From: Owenia fusiformis
Lineage: Eukaryota; Annelida; Polychaeta; Sabellida; Oweniidae
Direction of reading: 5' to 3'
Length of the DNA stretch: 64,000 nucleotides
Assembly: GCA_903813345.2 (NCBI GenBank)
Contig: CAIIXF020000004.1
Coordinates: forward strand, 28,771,985 to 28,835,984
In this document: positions 36,821 through 49,360 of the stretch, one piece after another
Layout: every line of letters starts with the position of its first letter
Position numbering within the stretch: position 1 is the first letter of the stretch
The notes under the pieces: model-generated
Database searches by the model: none
The model's input: the letters and a program-made list of their open reading frames with translations, nothing else
What the model was told of the DNA's origin: nothing
Position numbers and translations under genes: made by a program

Positions 36821-37541
36821 CAGAGCTGTCAAGTGTCCCGCGAATGGCGGGATTATCCCGCCAATTTGATCAAAATTAGGCTAATTTGCGTGTCCCGCAA
36901 TGTCCCGTGAATAGGTACATCCTAGTATATAATACTATGGTGGTAAGCGTTTCATAGTTTGGTCACGAACGCCATAAGTGCAAAGTATTGTTCAGAATTT
37001 TTGAATTTCGTGTTAGATTACGGTTCTCACACCTGAAGCATGGTTTTTGTTTTGATAAATTACAATAAAGTATAATAATATTCCTATGCGTATTGTGTGA
37101 AATTGTGTTGACGTTTATTTAAGTTACAATGTAAGTGCATTATCAGTATCTGAAAGTTTTATTTAAGTACTTTTACTTTAAGTCCCAATCACGCAAATCC
37201 CTTGAATGTCCCGGGACATCCCGCAAATTTAGGTGGATGTCCCGGGACATCCCGCAAATTTAGGTGGATGTCGCGCGAAATCTTGCAAATTTGTCTAAAA
37301 AATCTGTCCCTCTATGAAGTCTTTATTGGTTACCCTGTTAACTGTCCCGCAATAAGAATGGTCCCTCGAAATCCTGCGAATTAGATAAAAAAAAATTGGC
37401 CTATTAGTGCAATCACGCAAATCCATTAAATGTCCCGCGAAATCCTGCAAATTTAGTAGATGTCCCGCAAATCCCGCAAATTTTGGGCACTGGGTCTAAA
37501 AATCTGTCCAGCGGGAAAATCTTTGGGGGTTGACAGTACTG
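36821..37541. mobile_element. MITE of about 720 bp rich in TGTCCCGCAAAT words
   Basis: Starts CAGAGCTGTCAAG and ends TTGACAGTACTG, giving 12 bp imperfect inverted termini. TGAAAC is present on both sides (36815-36820 and 37542-37547), a probable target duplication. The interior contains many copies of (A)TGTCCCGCAAATCCCGCAAA. Confidence 0.7.
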
Positions 37542-37689
37542 TGAAACATTAAAAATAATTGAAGATTTTTCTTAATTTACAGTATATAAGATTTACTCTC
37601 ATTAATTAGAATCTCAGCCAAAATGGTAGATAGGCAAAATTACAATTTTTACGGTAATTGCTGTTTCTCAAATGTCTCTATCACAATAA

Positions 37690-38260
37690 CTAAGTATTAC
37701 TTTTCACTAATTGTCTATTTCCAATGCAGAAAAATATGAAACCAGTATTCACAAAGGGAGTAGACAGTCGTGAGATATATGAGGTTAGACTGCCTTGACA
37801 AAATATAACAGAAACCATTTATATACAATAGACGTTTTTCTAATTCAAACTTAAAGTTGCATGGTCTCCTTCAGACCCATGGTATGAAGCACTCCAATGT
37901 CTTAATTATTTACAGATATTTCAAGGAATTAGAGATTTCGGTATTTTTCTTCTAAGAAAACAAATAGTAGCCAAGCATGAAATATACGAACAAACTGCAA
38001 AATATTACAGAAATAAATATTTTTTCTTAAATTGAAAATAAAACTTTAATTTACCTGGCCTTTTTCATATTAATCATTCCACCTATTTGATCCTTCCTCA
38101 GCAATGGCAGAAATAACTTTACCATTTAATAAGGCATCAATGATTTGCAAATGAACACAAATATAATTTCATTACAGTTTTATAACCTGACAACAGTTCA
38201 TACTTCCCATTGTACTGTTTCAACACTTTCCTACACGTGTCACATCTACATGTATTGGTT
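37690..38260 (+). repeat. Dispersed repeat, copy 1 (relative at 62.96-63.96 kb)
   Basis: Blocks starting TCTATTTCCAATGCAGAAAA and later CATTACAGTTTTATAACxT and TTTCAACACTTTCCT match 62,960-63,950 in the same order. It occupies the 3' flank of the GPCR gene. Confidence 0.75.
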
Positions 38261-38298
38261 GTTGAATTCCACCTAAACCCTCCTTGATTTATATTTTG

Positions 38299-38304
38299 TT
38301 TATT
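38299..38304 (-). terminator. Candidate polyadenylation signal of the GPCR gene
   Basis: AATAAA on the minus strand about 45 bases after the GPCR stop codon. Confidence 0.45.
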
Positions 38305-38348
38305 TGTCAATTATCTTCTGTCATGATGAATACATTTAAAATGTAACT

Positions 38349-39359
38349 TCATGTTTTACAACACTTCATACACTTTCTCAATCGCTTTAATTTCTTTTTT
38401 AACAGTTTCCTGTAGGTGGCGTGTCTATATGTGTAAATCCATGGATTAGCGACTGAACTTGTAAAAGCAAAAGTGGACATTGAATATAACATATTCTTTT
38501 TCCATGCCGCCATACATTCCTCATATGTAATAAGTGAGTTTGTTATGTAATATGGCAACCATGTTCCATAAAACACAACAAGAACCCAAAATATTGTTTT
38601 TACCCATCTTTCCTCGTGTATATGTTTGAAGGTATTCATTGGGTTACCGTTTGTCTCTATATTAACAATTTGTCTGTGTTTCACGATTGTGATATATATT
38701 CCAATGTAAAATACTATACAAAGACATAGGGGAATCCACAAATGGGGTTTCAAAATCTGTAGGAACGGTTTTGACATACATAATGTTAGATGACAACCTT
38801 GTACTGGATCATAGCGGAATGATTTTGGGAAAAGTGCAACACAAATAGTTGTGACGTAAACCCATATTAGTACTCCACCACAAAGTGCTTTTCGTTTAGC
38901 TCTCGTTTTATTCAGTGACTTATATAGTTTCATTCCAATGAAACGCTCAAATGCAATGGCTGCCATGATGAAGAATGACACAATGTATGGTATAAACCCT
39001 AATAACAAAAACACGAAACACGTAGGCCTCTGTGTTTCTTTTGAGTCCTCCTGTATTCCCAATTGTGCGTACAGTGGAGTAACGAGCCGGATGTAGGTTA
39101 TCATTGGTAATACCACAAAGCCGGATATCAAATCTGCGATTGTGAGACACAGCACGAGAATTCCAGTAGGTGACAACTTCGTTTTCTTGTCACATAGTAT
39201 GATTAGGAATAGTCCATTTGTTAGGGTAATGGTGAGTTGAATTATAATGATTATGACAATGTGGATAATTAATGCAGTTGAAGATAAAGGTGCGACTCCT
39301 GGGCATTGCGTTGTTTCATTTTTCCATTTTGTTAAAATCGTATTGTTCAATTTATCCAT
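38349..39359 (-). CDS. Class A (rhodopsin-like) G-protein-coupled receptor, orphan, intronless
   Basis: 336 residues, seven membrane segments: TM1 about 28-56 (TNGLF, N48), TM2 67-90 (LTIAD, D76), TM3 114-137 followed by ERF 138-140 in place of DRY, TM4 159-177, TM5 205-226, TM6 254-274 (WLPYY) and TM7 290-311 (NPWIY 305-309). C114 and C189 are placed for the usual TM3-ECL2 disulfide. N5 and N14 are N-glycosylation sequons outside the membrane. The tail is very basic (KLLKKKLKRLRK) with C330, C333 and C334 as possible palmitoylation sites. No TM7 lysine in the opsin position was seen. It acts at the plasma membrane as a ligand receptor coupling to G proteins. The ligand cannot be read from sequence; an amine- or peptide-type receptor is equally possible. 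ATG 39359 begins a complete frame with an extracellular N-terminus. Confidence 0.93.
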   Translation of the reverse strand: MDKLNNTILTKWKNETTQCPGVAPLSSTALIIHIVIIIIIQLTITLTNGLFLIILCDKKTKLSPTGILVLCLTIADLISGFVVLPMITYIRLVTPLYAQLGIQEDSKETQRPTCFVFLLLGFIPYIVSFFIMAAIAFERFIGMKLYKSLNKTRAKRKALCGGVLIWVYVTTICVALFPKSFRYDPVQGCHLTLCMSKPFLQILKPHLWIPLCLCIVFYIGIYITIVKHRQIVNIETNGNPMNTFKHIHEERWVKTIFWVLVVFYGTWLPYYITNSLITYEECMAAWKKNMLYSMSTFAFTSSVANPWIYTYRHATYRKLLKKKLKRLRKCMKCCKT

Positions 39360-39419
39360 TTAAGATTTTCCGTTTATTAAATTCGGTAAGCTAAAAAAGT
39401 TTATTCTGTTGATCCTTTG

Positions 39420-39765
39420 TGTTAGCTATGACATCAGTTTTATTCCATTGATTTTATGTGTAAGTTATGATATCAGTTTTATTCCATTGATTTCATGTGT
39501 AAGTTATGACATCAGTTTTATTCCATTAATTTTATGTGTTAGTTATGACATCAGTCTTATTCCATTGATTTTATATGTCTTATGACATCAGTTTTATTTC
39601 ACTGATTTTATGTGTAAACTAATGACATCAGTTTTATTTCACTGATTTTATGTGTAAAGTTATGACATCAGTTTTATTCCATTGATTTTATGTTTTAGCT
39701 TTGACATCAATTTTGTTCCTTTGATTTCATGCTTTAGCTATTATATCAGTTTTATTCTCATGATG
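39420..39765. repeat. 39 bp tandem array directly upstream of the GPCR
   Basis: About nine copies of a 38-40 bp unit containing TTATGACATCAGTTTTATT, then CCATTGATTTTATGTG. It starts about 60 bp before the GPCR ATG, in its presumed promoter or 5' UTR. TGACATCA is one base from the CRE/ATF site TGACGTCA. Confidence 0.92.
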
Positions 39766-39779
39766 CATGTGAATTAGCA

Positions 39780-42075
39780 AGGGCAATGGCTTCCTTCAGT
39801 ATTCATCTACGGTACGATAGCTACACTGCCGTCTGGTTTTTATTAATATTGTTGGTATCAAATTATATTCAATAATAGTGAATATAATATGTTCAGGTGA
39901 TGTTAATAACGAACCAATAGGGAATGATAGTACCAAGGCTTGGCAATATTCCATTAAACATTTTTCAAATGGCCTCATATTCATATACTAAACATGGGCA
40001 AAATCCTTCCTCTACTTTACAAGCAAAATAACGCATATAAATATTGCTGTCATTTGAAAATGGCCAACATTTTACGAGACAATCTTATTGTATATGGCTC
40101 ATTAAATGGCCATCTACTAAACATCTCCAGTCAGTGTGTCATCATTTGACTAATTTTCAACAGAAACAGAGATCCATGGGCACCATTTTGCTTGATCCAA
40201 TCATCGTGTATTTTCCAAAGATGGATTTTGGACTAAATCAATATCACATATTATTACCACCTTGCAGGGCCTGTTCTAGGGGTTTTAGTACTAGTTGAGT
40301 ATACCCAAAGAACTTATTCTTCGAAGGTATAATGTGTTTCTGCTTCATGTGGGATAATTATGACAAGACTCATGCAGTCACTCCACCAAAGGTGTTTTAT
40401 ATGAGCTTTAAATTTGATCTACTCATCGTACAATCATTGCAAGATGTTGGTGTTGCATTTCATTTAAACATCAAGTCAAGTCGTGATTTAGTACCCTGAG
40501 CACATAGTATAGTTCTAAAGTAACCTCCTACAAAGTTGGACAATTTTACATTTACAGCCAATATATCTATAAAATCAACCAACCAACACGGTGACCAAGC
40601 GTAAACAGTGGAAATTGTTCCGGACGTGTTTTCACACGATTTGGACTTGTTTTGTAAAAACAAACGAGAATGAATACGAGATGAGCAGGGTATTTTAATC
40701 TTTTATAAATATCTGTGAAGACGATGTAAATGTCAATTACGTAATAAAGTCGGGTACAATTTTGTTGAGATGCGTCACCAGATAAGGCTTTTAAAATTTG
40801 CTCTGGGCTGACCCCTCCCTCCCCCCAAGTAAAAAATAATGTATTCCACCGAGAATGTTTACCTGGCCTCAAACGTGTATAAGTGATAAGCCGAATATGG
40901 TGTAAATGTATTTATTGGAAACGGTGACAATAAGCACAAGGACAATACTTTCTTTTACACAAGATCCAGTCCAATTTTCATCTACGCAAATGTAACGCTA
41001 ACGGCTACTATCAAGCAATAATTGTTGTACCCACCTGCGTCTGTCAACCAAGTTGCATAATTGCATATTTATCTTTTTTATTTATTGTTTTGTTTATGAT
41101 ATAGTCTTCCTCGTTTACATCACTGAACATGTTATCAAGAGTTTGAATCGGCATTTTACTTCCATTAAATGACTTTGTAATAGGGAGGACAAGATACACG
41201 TTTTTAAAGTTGTATGTGAATGTGTAATTGTGATTCTCTGTGGATAAGTTCTCTCATTTGTACTGTTTATTTGAACGATTGAGTATCAAGGTATACGGAA
41301 CGGAAAATAATTGTAATATGGTCCCTGGAAACGTGAATTGAGAGCTGGACGGTAGGCCAATCCCTGGTTGTCGAAATATTACACGCCCATGTGTACCAAT
41401 ATGAGGCCGTATCACGTCAGAACACATACATACATAAAACACGCAGAGGGTAATTGGAGGGGGGGGGGTTGTTGTACAAAGACTTTTGAGATTTATAACA
41501 ATAATAGGAAAACGACACCCCAATGAAGGCTATAATCATAACTAATTATAAATGGTGAATATGAACCATTATTCACCACATCCATCGTTACCTCCAATTA
41601 ATTAAGAACTAATTAGTTTATTGTTTTATATAAAATATAACCTGAGATTCCTCATTACCAGTGCTTCGTGAGATACATTTTTAAGAATGGAGCAAAAAAT
41701 TAAGAATAGTCTATATTTTACAAACTAACATAACTTACCCACGATCAACAACGTCGAATAGTATTCACTTCTCTAAAGATCGTCTTTATATTTCAACTAT
41801 CTTTATCTTAGAATTGCCATAAATGACCGTAAATGTAGTTAACGGTGGAGAAGAGACAATATAACGACATGGACGTGTCTTATAATTACCAGGTTAACGA
41901 TTGGGAATAGTACAGTTAACGTTTTAGACATGTTAAAATTAACGACTTGGAATTGTATTGTAGTAGTGGTCACACGTTTTGTTGCCTTATAAATTGTCCA
42001 TGCTTCTGAAAATAATCATTTACGTTTAGAGGAGTGTTTGTAATACATCACTCTTCACATATTTTGTAATTTCAG
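39780..42075. other. No gene seen
   Basis: AT-rich. Several short frames (for example 40044-40298 and 40567-40872 minus) lack motifs. A poly-G run lies at about 41457-41469. Confidence 0.5.
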
Positions 42076-42202
42076 TTCCCCGGAATAAGTGTCACGAATG
42101 AGTGCGCTTTCAAAAGCGCCGAGAAAAACACATTCATTGGACATTATGTGAAATTACATCCAACTGATGTATTCAGAATTCTTATCACTATCCATGATCA
42201 AG
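42076..42202 (+). CDS. Candidate internal exon, unrecognised (possibly PAN/apple-like)
   Basis: A TAATTTCAG acceptor, 127 nt of open frame and an AAG/GTATAT donor give a clean internal exon. The translation starts FPGISVTNECAFKSAEK and continues NTFIGHYVKLHPTDVFRI. The single Cys after an N-E pair is reminiscent of PAN/apple modules, but this is a guess. It ends in phase 1, which does not fit the next candidate exon at 46189, so a linking exon would be needed. Confidence 0.4.
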
Positions 42203-44050
42203 GTATATGGAGATATAAGACTATCAATTATGGGATTGACATATTTTTTTGATATTGTCATATTTTTATCAACCTAAACCTTTGGCCAGGGCTTGCGTTA
42301 GGCACGATTTTGCTTTTTTTTAAATTCAAGTACCAAAATAAATTCAAAAACAAAATTCTGACTATCCCATATTTCTGCTAGAAGCATTTTTGAACTAAAG
42401 CCAGATGTATGATTTAACAAGAACATCACATGTTGTGATTTAACTAGCTATAGCAAATTACATTACTGTACAGTTTATACCTATTTAATGGAATTAAAAT
42501 CAAATGGAAAGTGTCAAAAATAATTTAAGGCAGATATTGCCATGGTGCGAGGCAAATTATATAATAACAACGGAATAAATTGTTCAAAAATCCAGAGGTA
42601 AACCCAAAATATTTTGATCAGTAAATAACAGTGAAGTTATTCCTTACAATTAGGCGATCATAATACATTTAATGCACCTAAAACGAAAATTTATATTCAC
42701 TTTTATTAAATGTATTTACGTCCATAGCAGTGGAAAGTGAGTTATAGAAAATTGGAATGTTTTAAAACTTATTTGAGGCAAATTAAAAATACATGTGTAG
42801 CGACGAGTCAAGTTTTTAAATTAGCGACGAGGCAGTTAAAAAAAGCAATGAGTCAAATTTTTCCCTTCTCTAGTTCTCGGCACCCAAATCACTGACATGA
42901 CCTTTTAATTACATCTAGATAATCTTAATCACTTGCGCTACTGCAGCCAATGACTTAAACATGTAATACTCTTTTGCTAATTCATCAACTCTGGTTCAAA
43001 ATAATATTTTCAAAAACATGGGCGTAGCCTGGGGGGGGGGTGCAATTCACTTGCATCGACCTTGCATGTCTGAGTTCAGCCATTTTGATTTAAAGTATTA
43101 AATTTTGTAATGATTCCATTAATCAACTTTGACATATTATGTCTCACTTTCAATTATTGTTAATTATTTATAATTAAGATTGTATTACTCAGACAACAAC
43201 TTTTTCCACATCCTTATCATTTTTCGGGAATATATAATGTTTATTGAGCTGCTTATCACTTCCAAATCGTTAAACTTCAATGTTTCTACAAGTACAAATC
43301 GTTCCAATAACAATTCAATATCATTAGGGCCCTAACTGGAATATTTTGGACATGTCCAAATAGTTAATTCTAAAAAAATTCGGTCAACTGCTACTTATCT
43401 AAGCTCCTTTAACATGTGTTTTCGCATATATTGTGAGTAATTTCCTTATGAATCGATGTAGTCATTGAATACAAGATAGGCTAGTGATTTTCAAGCAAAA
43501 ATATATGTAACACTGCCAGAATCGCTAACGTTCCGATATAACAAGAATATAGCATACGATTCGTGCAAATAACGCGTTAACGGGTACCTGAAGTTAGGAT
43601 ATATAGTATGGTAAGCAATACAAATTACGTACATTTACATGAAGTCAGGTGACAGCAATTTCATAACCAAATTCATCAACCTACCTCTCAAGTTCCTAAA
43701 AAACAAGTCCAAATCGTGTGATATAACACGTACGGGACAATCCCTTTCGAAATTTCAAGTTTTACCACTTGAGGGATGTAGGAATGGTATAATTAAATTG
43801 GCAATGAACTCACAATTTTTTCACTTGGCACCTTTTGAGGTGGATCCCGGTGTAAAAGGGTAGGAGGTCCTATCAAATCATGGTCCTACTCTCAATTGAT
43901 TTACATGGTGACCTAAATACATCTTTTTCCCTCTTTATCTTATACATAATCAGGGCCAGTAAGGGCCGTTAAGAAAGGGGACCATAATCCCTGGGGGACC
44001 ATCATTTCTTTCACACCGGCTATGGCATTAATAGTTGAGAAATAGGGATC
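42203..44050. other. No gene seen
   Basis: AT-rich intergenic or intronic DNA. A short G-run with GGGCGTAGCCTGG at about 43021 recalls the terminus of the MITE at 34336. Confidence 0.5.
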
Positions 44051-44051
44051 G

Positions 44052-44540
44052 AAACCAGCCATAGTTTTCTCCTGATGACCATTGTGAATTGTTGTGTTTC
44101 ATGGATTATGATGACGGGTTTGCGAACGGATGTTGACCCTTTGATTTGCCTATGGACTTCGAGACTGGATTTTATCTATCCCACATCATTTGAGACTGAA
44201 TACTCTTTTATGAGTACTAGTATCTACTATTTTTGATGTTATGAGTATTGGCTATCAATTTTTTCAATTTTTCTTCAACATATATTGTAATGACTTCAGT
44301 ATGAATGAAATGTCCCTTGGTGTTCTGGTCCTGGATTGTGATATTGGTTCTCGATTGGAGAGGGGAGGGGGATGTTAGACATTGTTTCTTTTCACGTTAG
44401 ATTATGGTTTTGGGATATATAGGGTCTACTTTTCTTATGACAGATTTACACTTACAGTTTGCTTTTCTTGTTGGGTTTCTTTAAAGTTTTTAGTCACCCT
44501 TCCCTTTGGCATTTGTGCTTATATATCCACTGTTACCACT
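44052..44540 (+). repeat. Dispersed repeat family R, copy 1
   Basis: Starts near CCATAGTTTTCTCCTGATGA and ends near TCCCTTTGGCATTTGTGC. Copies of the same family: 50511-51000, 57628-57932 (3' part) and 59167-59345 (reverse orientation). The 110-codon frame inside is part of the repeat. Confidence 0.85.
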
Positions 44541-44869
44541 TGGCCACTGTGCTTTATATACACGTACAGTATGCGTGTATCATTGGTGTTGTTGAGACTG
44601 GTATTAATAATTATACAGATTGAATATCTTTATAAAGGATACCGTGTCAATTATATTCTTAAGACAATATGTTTCAAACATTACAATAACATGCAAACAG
44701 GCTGTCAGAACTAGCAACCTTGACTTGACAGGTGTACATACACGTAATCGTCCGCTAAATATCTAATGTTAAACTAATACAATATGTTACCAGTTACCTG
44801 GTTACCACGGTGTTATAGCATGACTGTTACGTCAAGACGATTTGCAAAATTTTGCGGTAACGATAACAA

Positions 44870-45440
44870 AAGATGGCCGACCGAATGCAAGATGGCCACC
44901 GAAAAGTTAATCAGCTCTAGAACTTCATACCATGTAACATGTGTGAAAATTTGAAATAAATCTGTGAAGTGGTTTTCCTGGAATCACGGTGACAAGATTT
45001 ATCCAAAAACTTCCAAGATGGCCACCAGAATACAAGATGGCCACCGAAAAGTTAATTACCTCTGGACTTTCTTACCATGTAACATGTGTGGGAATTTGAA
45101 GTAAATCCGTTTGGTTTTCCTGAAATCCTGATGACAAGATTTATCTTAAAACTTCCAAGATGGCCGCCAGAATGCAAGATGGCCACCAAAAAAACTAATG
45201 AGGTCTGGGACTTTTTACAATTTAACATGTGTGAAAATTTGAAGTACATCTGTTAAGTAGTTTCTCTGGAATCGCGATGACAAGATTTATCTAAAAAATT
45301 CCAAGATGGCCGCCAGAATGCAAGATGGCCATCGGAAAGTTAATCAGCTCTAGAACTTCTTGCCATGTAATATGTGTAAAAATTTGAAGTAAATCCATCA
45401 TGTGGTTTTCCTGGAATGATGACAAGAAAATGAGACTTCA
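44870..45440 (+). repeat. Tandem array of about 132-150 bp units with AAGATGGCC
   Basis: Four to five copies with TTCCAAGATGGCCGCCAGAA, AGTTAATCAGCTCTAGAACT and ACCATGTAACATGTGTG. One isolated unit recurs at about 54245-54310 in an intron of the transporter gene. Confidence 0.85.
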
Positions 45441-46188
45441 GAATGCCACCTTGTCTAACCCCATTTTGGTGCTTTATGCCCCTGTTTCTATCAATATAAG
45501 AGGTGTTTTCTTTATGAGGGAAGCCTGTTTTTTCAAACGGTACAATCATTTTATGTGGGAAAGTACCGGACAACAAAACCCCTTTTCTTGAGCCATTTTG
45601 GAAATCAGATCAGGGACTAATATTAGGTGGTTTCCAATGCATGGGCGTATGTACATGTAGGTTACATCTATATACACCAAGGTTGTTAGGCAATGTAGAC
45701 CATGCCTTAACGAGAAAAATAAACAAATTATTAAATTCTATGTAGTTTTGAAACTCGACAGTTTTTCGCTTTTTCATGTTATCCCCGGGTATCGATTTGC
45801 AAAGACTACGTTCAAAATATACGTTACTGAATACATCACTGAATGCGAAGCTAACATTAATCGTTTATGCTTCCATGCACAGTAGTAGAAAACAATGCAC
45901 CAACTTTAGCTTTCTAGTCCATCGCAGCCATTTTAATGGATAAATCAGTGAACATAGCAGTCCAACCTCGTTTTCAGAGGTGGCGTAACCGTCATGCCAT
46001 ACCAGGGTGGTTTATAAGTTGTAAGAGACGTTAAGAGCCCCATATAAAGGTTAAACTACTTTGGCTTTTTCAAAGAATCTCTGTAATAATTGTCATGGAA
46101 AATAGTGAATGAATGATAAAAACATATTTTCAAATTTACATGGGGCCTTTAACCAAATCTCATAAATTGAAATTTACGTGTGTTTCAG
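45441..46188. other. No gene seen
   Basis: No supported coding or repeat structure. Confidence 0.5.
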
Positions 46189-46504
46189 AAAATGAATGCA
46201 TTTAGGATTCGATTGAGTGATAACTTGACACTATTGATCCCCGAAACAAAACATTGCTCTCATTGTCTAGCCTACCACCTGGCGGAGTTACAACACGGGA
46301 GATACAAAGGAAGGATTATAGTTTGCCGAAACCAATTGGTAAAGTTCAAAGACAAACTAGAGGATAGGGAAATACGATCATTTACTAGAGATTGATTTCA
46401 TCATACGAGGCTCTGACATCGATGAGGCTGCAGTCCTAGTGGAAGATATTAAAGATGACCATGAACTATACGGGAACTATATCACTATTAAGATATTCCT
46501 GTAA
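46189..46504 (+). CDS. Candidate last exon, unrecognised, with one frame change
   Basis: A GTGTTTCAG acceptor precedes an open frame with CSHCLAYHLAELQHGRYKGR and FKDKLEDREIRSF, stopping at 46393-46395. In another frame the same DNA continues GKYDHLLEIDFIIRGSDIDE, through EAAVLVEDIKDDHELYG, to a TAA at about 46502-46504. The two parts look like one protein separated by a one-base slip near 46360-46370, either a real frameshift (pseudogene) or a sequence error. No family recognised. Confidence 0.4.
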
Positions 46505-46533
46505 AGACACATACGTTCTAATAAGATGATAAT

Positions 46534-47042
46534 GGAGAGGTTAAGCTAACGATGTTTTTCACAACGTAACCGTGAACGCAAAGTGCAAAAATTAACAAAG
46601 GAATGTATCGAGCGCTCATAGTTTTATGCGCGCTTAGTCTACTTCAGATACTCTTTCAGCTTCAGAGTTTCGGGTTTAGAACGGGAGATTTGAATATTTG
46701 ACGTTGGGTCAACGGGAACCATTTTACTCGTGTCTATTGAACACTATGCTGTCAATTTTGATTTCGATGTACAGTTGAATTCTTGCTGAACACGATGATG
46801 TATGTCATGCATGATATAGCGCCAAAAATCTTACGAAACGAGCTCGTTTAAAATATGTATTAGAAAACCAGCTATAAAACCGCATCAATGACATACTATA
46901 GAATCATTACACGCTATGGTGTAGTCTAAACAAACACTGGATTTGAACGGCTATTTATATGAGAAGGCTACATGAATTTGTATATGGTCGAGTGATACGT
47001 ACAGGTTCAGTTTCGATTATATATGCAAAGCTTAACCTCTCC
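46534..47042. mobile_element. MITE of about 509 bp with GGAGAGGTTAAGCT termini
   Basis: Left GGAGAGGTTAAGCT (46534-46547) and right AGCTTAACCTCTCC (47029-47042) are exact inverted repeats flanked by AAT on both sides, a possible 3 bp target duplication. The interior is non-coding. Confidence 0.6.
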
Positions 47043-47660
47043 AATACTTGCAAATTATGAGACTTCATAATCAAAATATTACATGTTCAATTTTTATTAA
47101 TAGCTGTCGATGGCTTTAATAGTGGGCAGTTTAGATAACTTTGTCATTGGATTGGATAACATAGACCCCTTAAAAATTATGTTTGAGACGCAATACATTG
47201 GTAAATCGTACATGTTTATCGCTATTTCGACATCTCTTTTATCCCGTCGTCTCCCTTTAAAGCAACCACTTTCAATCATATTACGTGTATTTCATGTTTT
47301 AATTTGTATTTCAAATGCTATGGTGAGGAAGGGGACCATGAATTGTTCATTTTATTTAAAAACAGTTTGGCTAAAAACTTGTCTTTTGAACATGGCTAAT
47401 AATTTTTTTTAAATTGTGTAACACTACCATTACTCAATTGAAAAAAAAAAGTAAAATCAATTTTTCATAGCTTTCATTACATTTTGAGTGGAGGACGTTT
47501 GTATTTGTTCACTTCGTATTGTACATTATCATCGTGCCTTCTGCCTTCTCTCAGTTTTATTTCCTTTCTAGAACATTCTTGTGCATTGCATAGATGGTCT
47601 GAGTATCAGAATGGTACATTATAGGCTTCCGACATACTTCCTCCCTCCTTATTTAGAAAA
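47043..47660. other. No firm gene
   Basis: A 100-codon frame at 47110-47412 overlaps another on the opposite strand. Neither has recognisable motifs or splice context. Confidence 0.4.
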
Positions 47661-47663
47661 GTA

Positions 47664-48135
47664 CGAACTAATGTGTAAGCGTTGAGTACAAGGATTGAGT
47701 GTAAGCGTTGAGTACAAGGATGAGTGTAAGCGTTGAGTACAAGGATTGAGTGTAAGCGTTGAGTACAAGGATTGAGTACAAGGATTCAGTGTAAGCGTTG
47801 AGTACAAGGATTCAGTGTAAGCGTTGAGTACAAGGTTTAAGTGTAAGCGTTGAGTACAAGGATTGAGTGCAAGTGATGAGTACAAGGATTCAGTGTAAGC
47901 GTTGAGTACAAGGATTCAGTGTAAGCGTTGAGTACAAGGATTCAGTGTAAGCGTTGAGTACAACGATTGAGTGCAAGTGATGAGTACAAGGATTCAGTGT
48001 AAGCGTTGAGTACAAGGATTGAGTGCAAGTGATGAGTACAAGGATTCAGTGTAAGCGTTGAGTACAAAGATTGAGTGCAAGTGATGAGTACAGGTTGCAA
48101 GTGAAAGAAGTAAGTGCAAGTGACGAGTGCAAGTG
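47664..48135 (+). repeat. Minisatellite of 26 bp units
   Basis: Repeats of AGTGTAAGCGTTGAGTACAA plus GGATTG, with a variant AGTGCAAGTGATGAGTACAA. About eighteen copies. Confidence 0.95.
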
Positions 48136-49287
48136 GTGATTAAGTTTTTTCTATTTTTATTTTTTTATTTCAAAGAATAAGCATGTTAAAGCAATTGCAA
48201 AAAACAATTACAATACAGTTACATGGTTGTGTGTCTAGTCAATGTAGAGTTGGGACATGTTGTATATATACGTGGTAAGATAAACTGAACACAATAAAAT
48301 CATCTGCACTAAATATATTTTATTTACAACAGATCATATTGTTTACACGCATATATCAGTATAAAGATAGATCTAGACATGACATAAATATATTGACATG
48401 ACATAAATATATATGACATGACATAAATAGATATGACATAGATTTATAGATATGACATAAATATTGAATGTACCAATAAAAGATAAATAAATGCAAAATG
48501 TAGTAGGGAGATTCAAAATGAATGCAAACAAAGACATATACAATGTAACTAATAAAATACAATGTACTTGATATAATATGCAATGGATTTAACTAACAAT
48601 GAAATACATTGAAAATGTACAATGGCACTGAGAAGTTGAGAACTACAATGTTTCTAAATACAATAATGAAACATCATTAGAGAACTTTAAACAAACAAAT
48701 TGTAAATACTATATTGATTTTGATACTTTCTGCTGAACTAAAGATTTAAACAAACTGTTTAATACACTGAAATACAGATGTATAAATTACAAAACAATAA
48801 AACATGCAGAAAAGAAAATGGAAAACAGCAGTTATGTTTCATTTGAAAACTTAATTCAATCAGGGAGAATATAATGCCCAGGATGTTTTACCTTTAAATA
48901 AATGATGTCTCCATTATCAATATCACCCCTCTCTGTGCATTATAACTCTGTCAGCTAGATTAAATCAATTGCGTAGTTACAATAGGCAAACTATGTGTCT
49001 ACATTTGGGGCTATAAAAGTACAATTTTTTTGTCATTTCAGTTGTTTTCTTTAAATATATTTATCATATATTTAAAAATCTTTTTTACAATGAATGTTCA
49101 AAGAATGTATGAGACTTTCATACACAAACAATAAACACGATCCATAATGCGTAGAACAGAGTAGAAAATATTACATGGTCCCTAACTGGGATGTGTTTAA
49201 GTGGTAATGGCAAAATCCTACATCATATGGGTTAATCTACGTGGCCTTGGGTTACCAACGTACCAAAGTGGTAAGGGAAAGGTTGTG
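48136..49287. other. No gene seen
   Basis: AT-rich. A small cluster of ATGACATAAATA words lies at about 48374-48465. Confidence 0.5.
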
Positions 49288-49356
49288 GGCCCGTAGCTAA
49301 GGGGAGTTCTGCCCAACTGGAGAAAAATTATTTGGGAAATGCAGCTTTCACCATTT
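49288..49356. repeat. Partial copy of the GCCCGTAGC MITE
   Basis: GGGCCCGTAGCTAAGGGGAG, then text similar to the middle of the MITE at 34336-34504 (TGCAGCTTTCACCATTTTG). The right end is missing. Confidence 0.5.
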
Positions 49357-49360
49357 TGAC

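Noticed and set aside
44382-44714. 110-codon frame
   Set aside because: Lies largely within dispersed repeat family R; other copies of the family do not preserve it.
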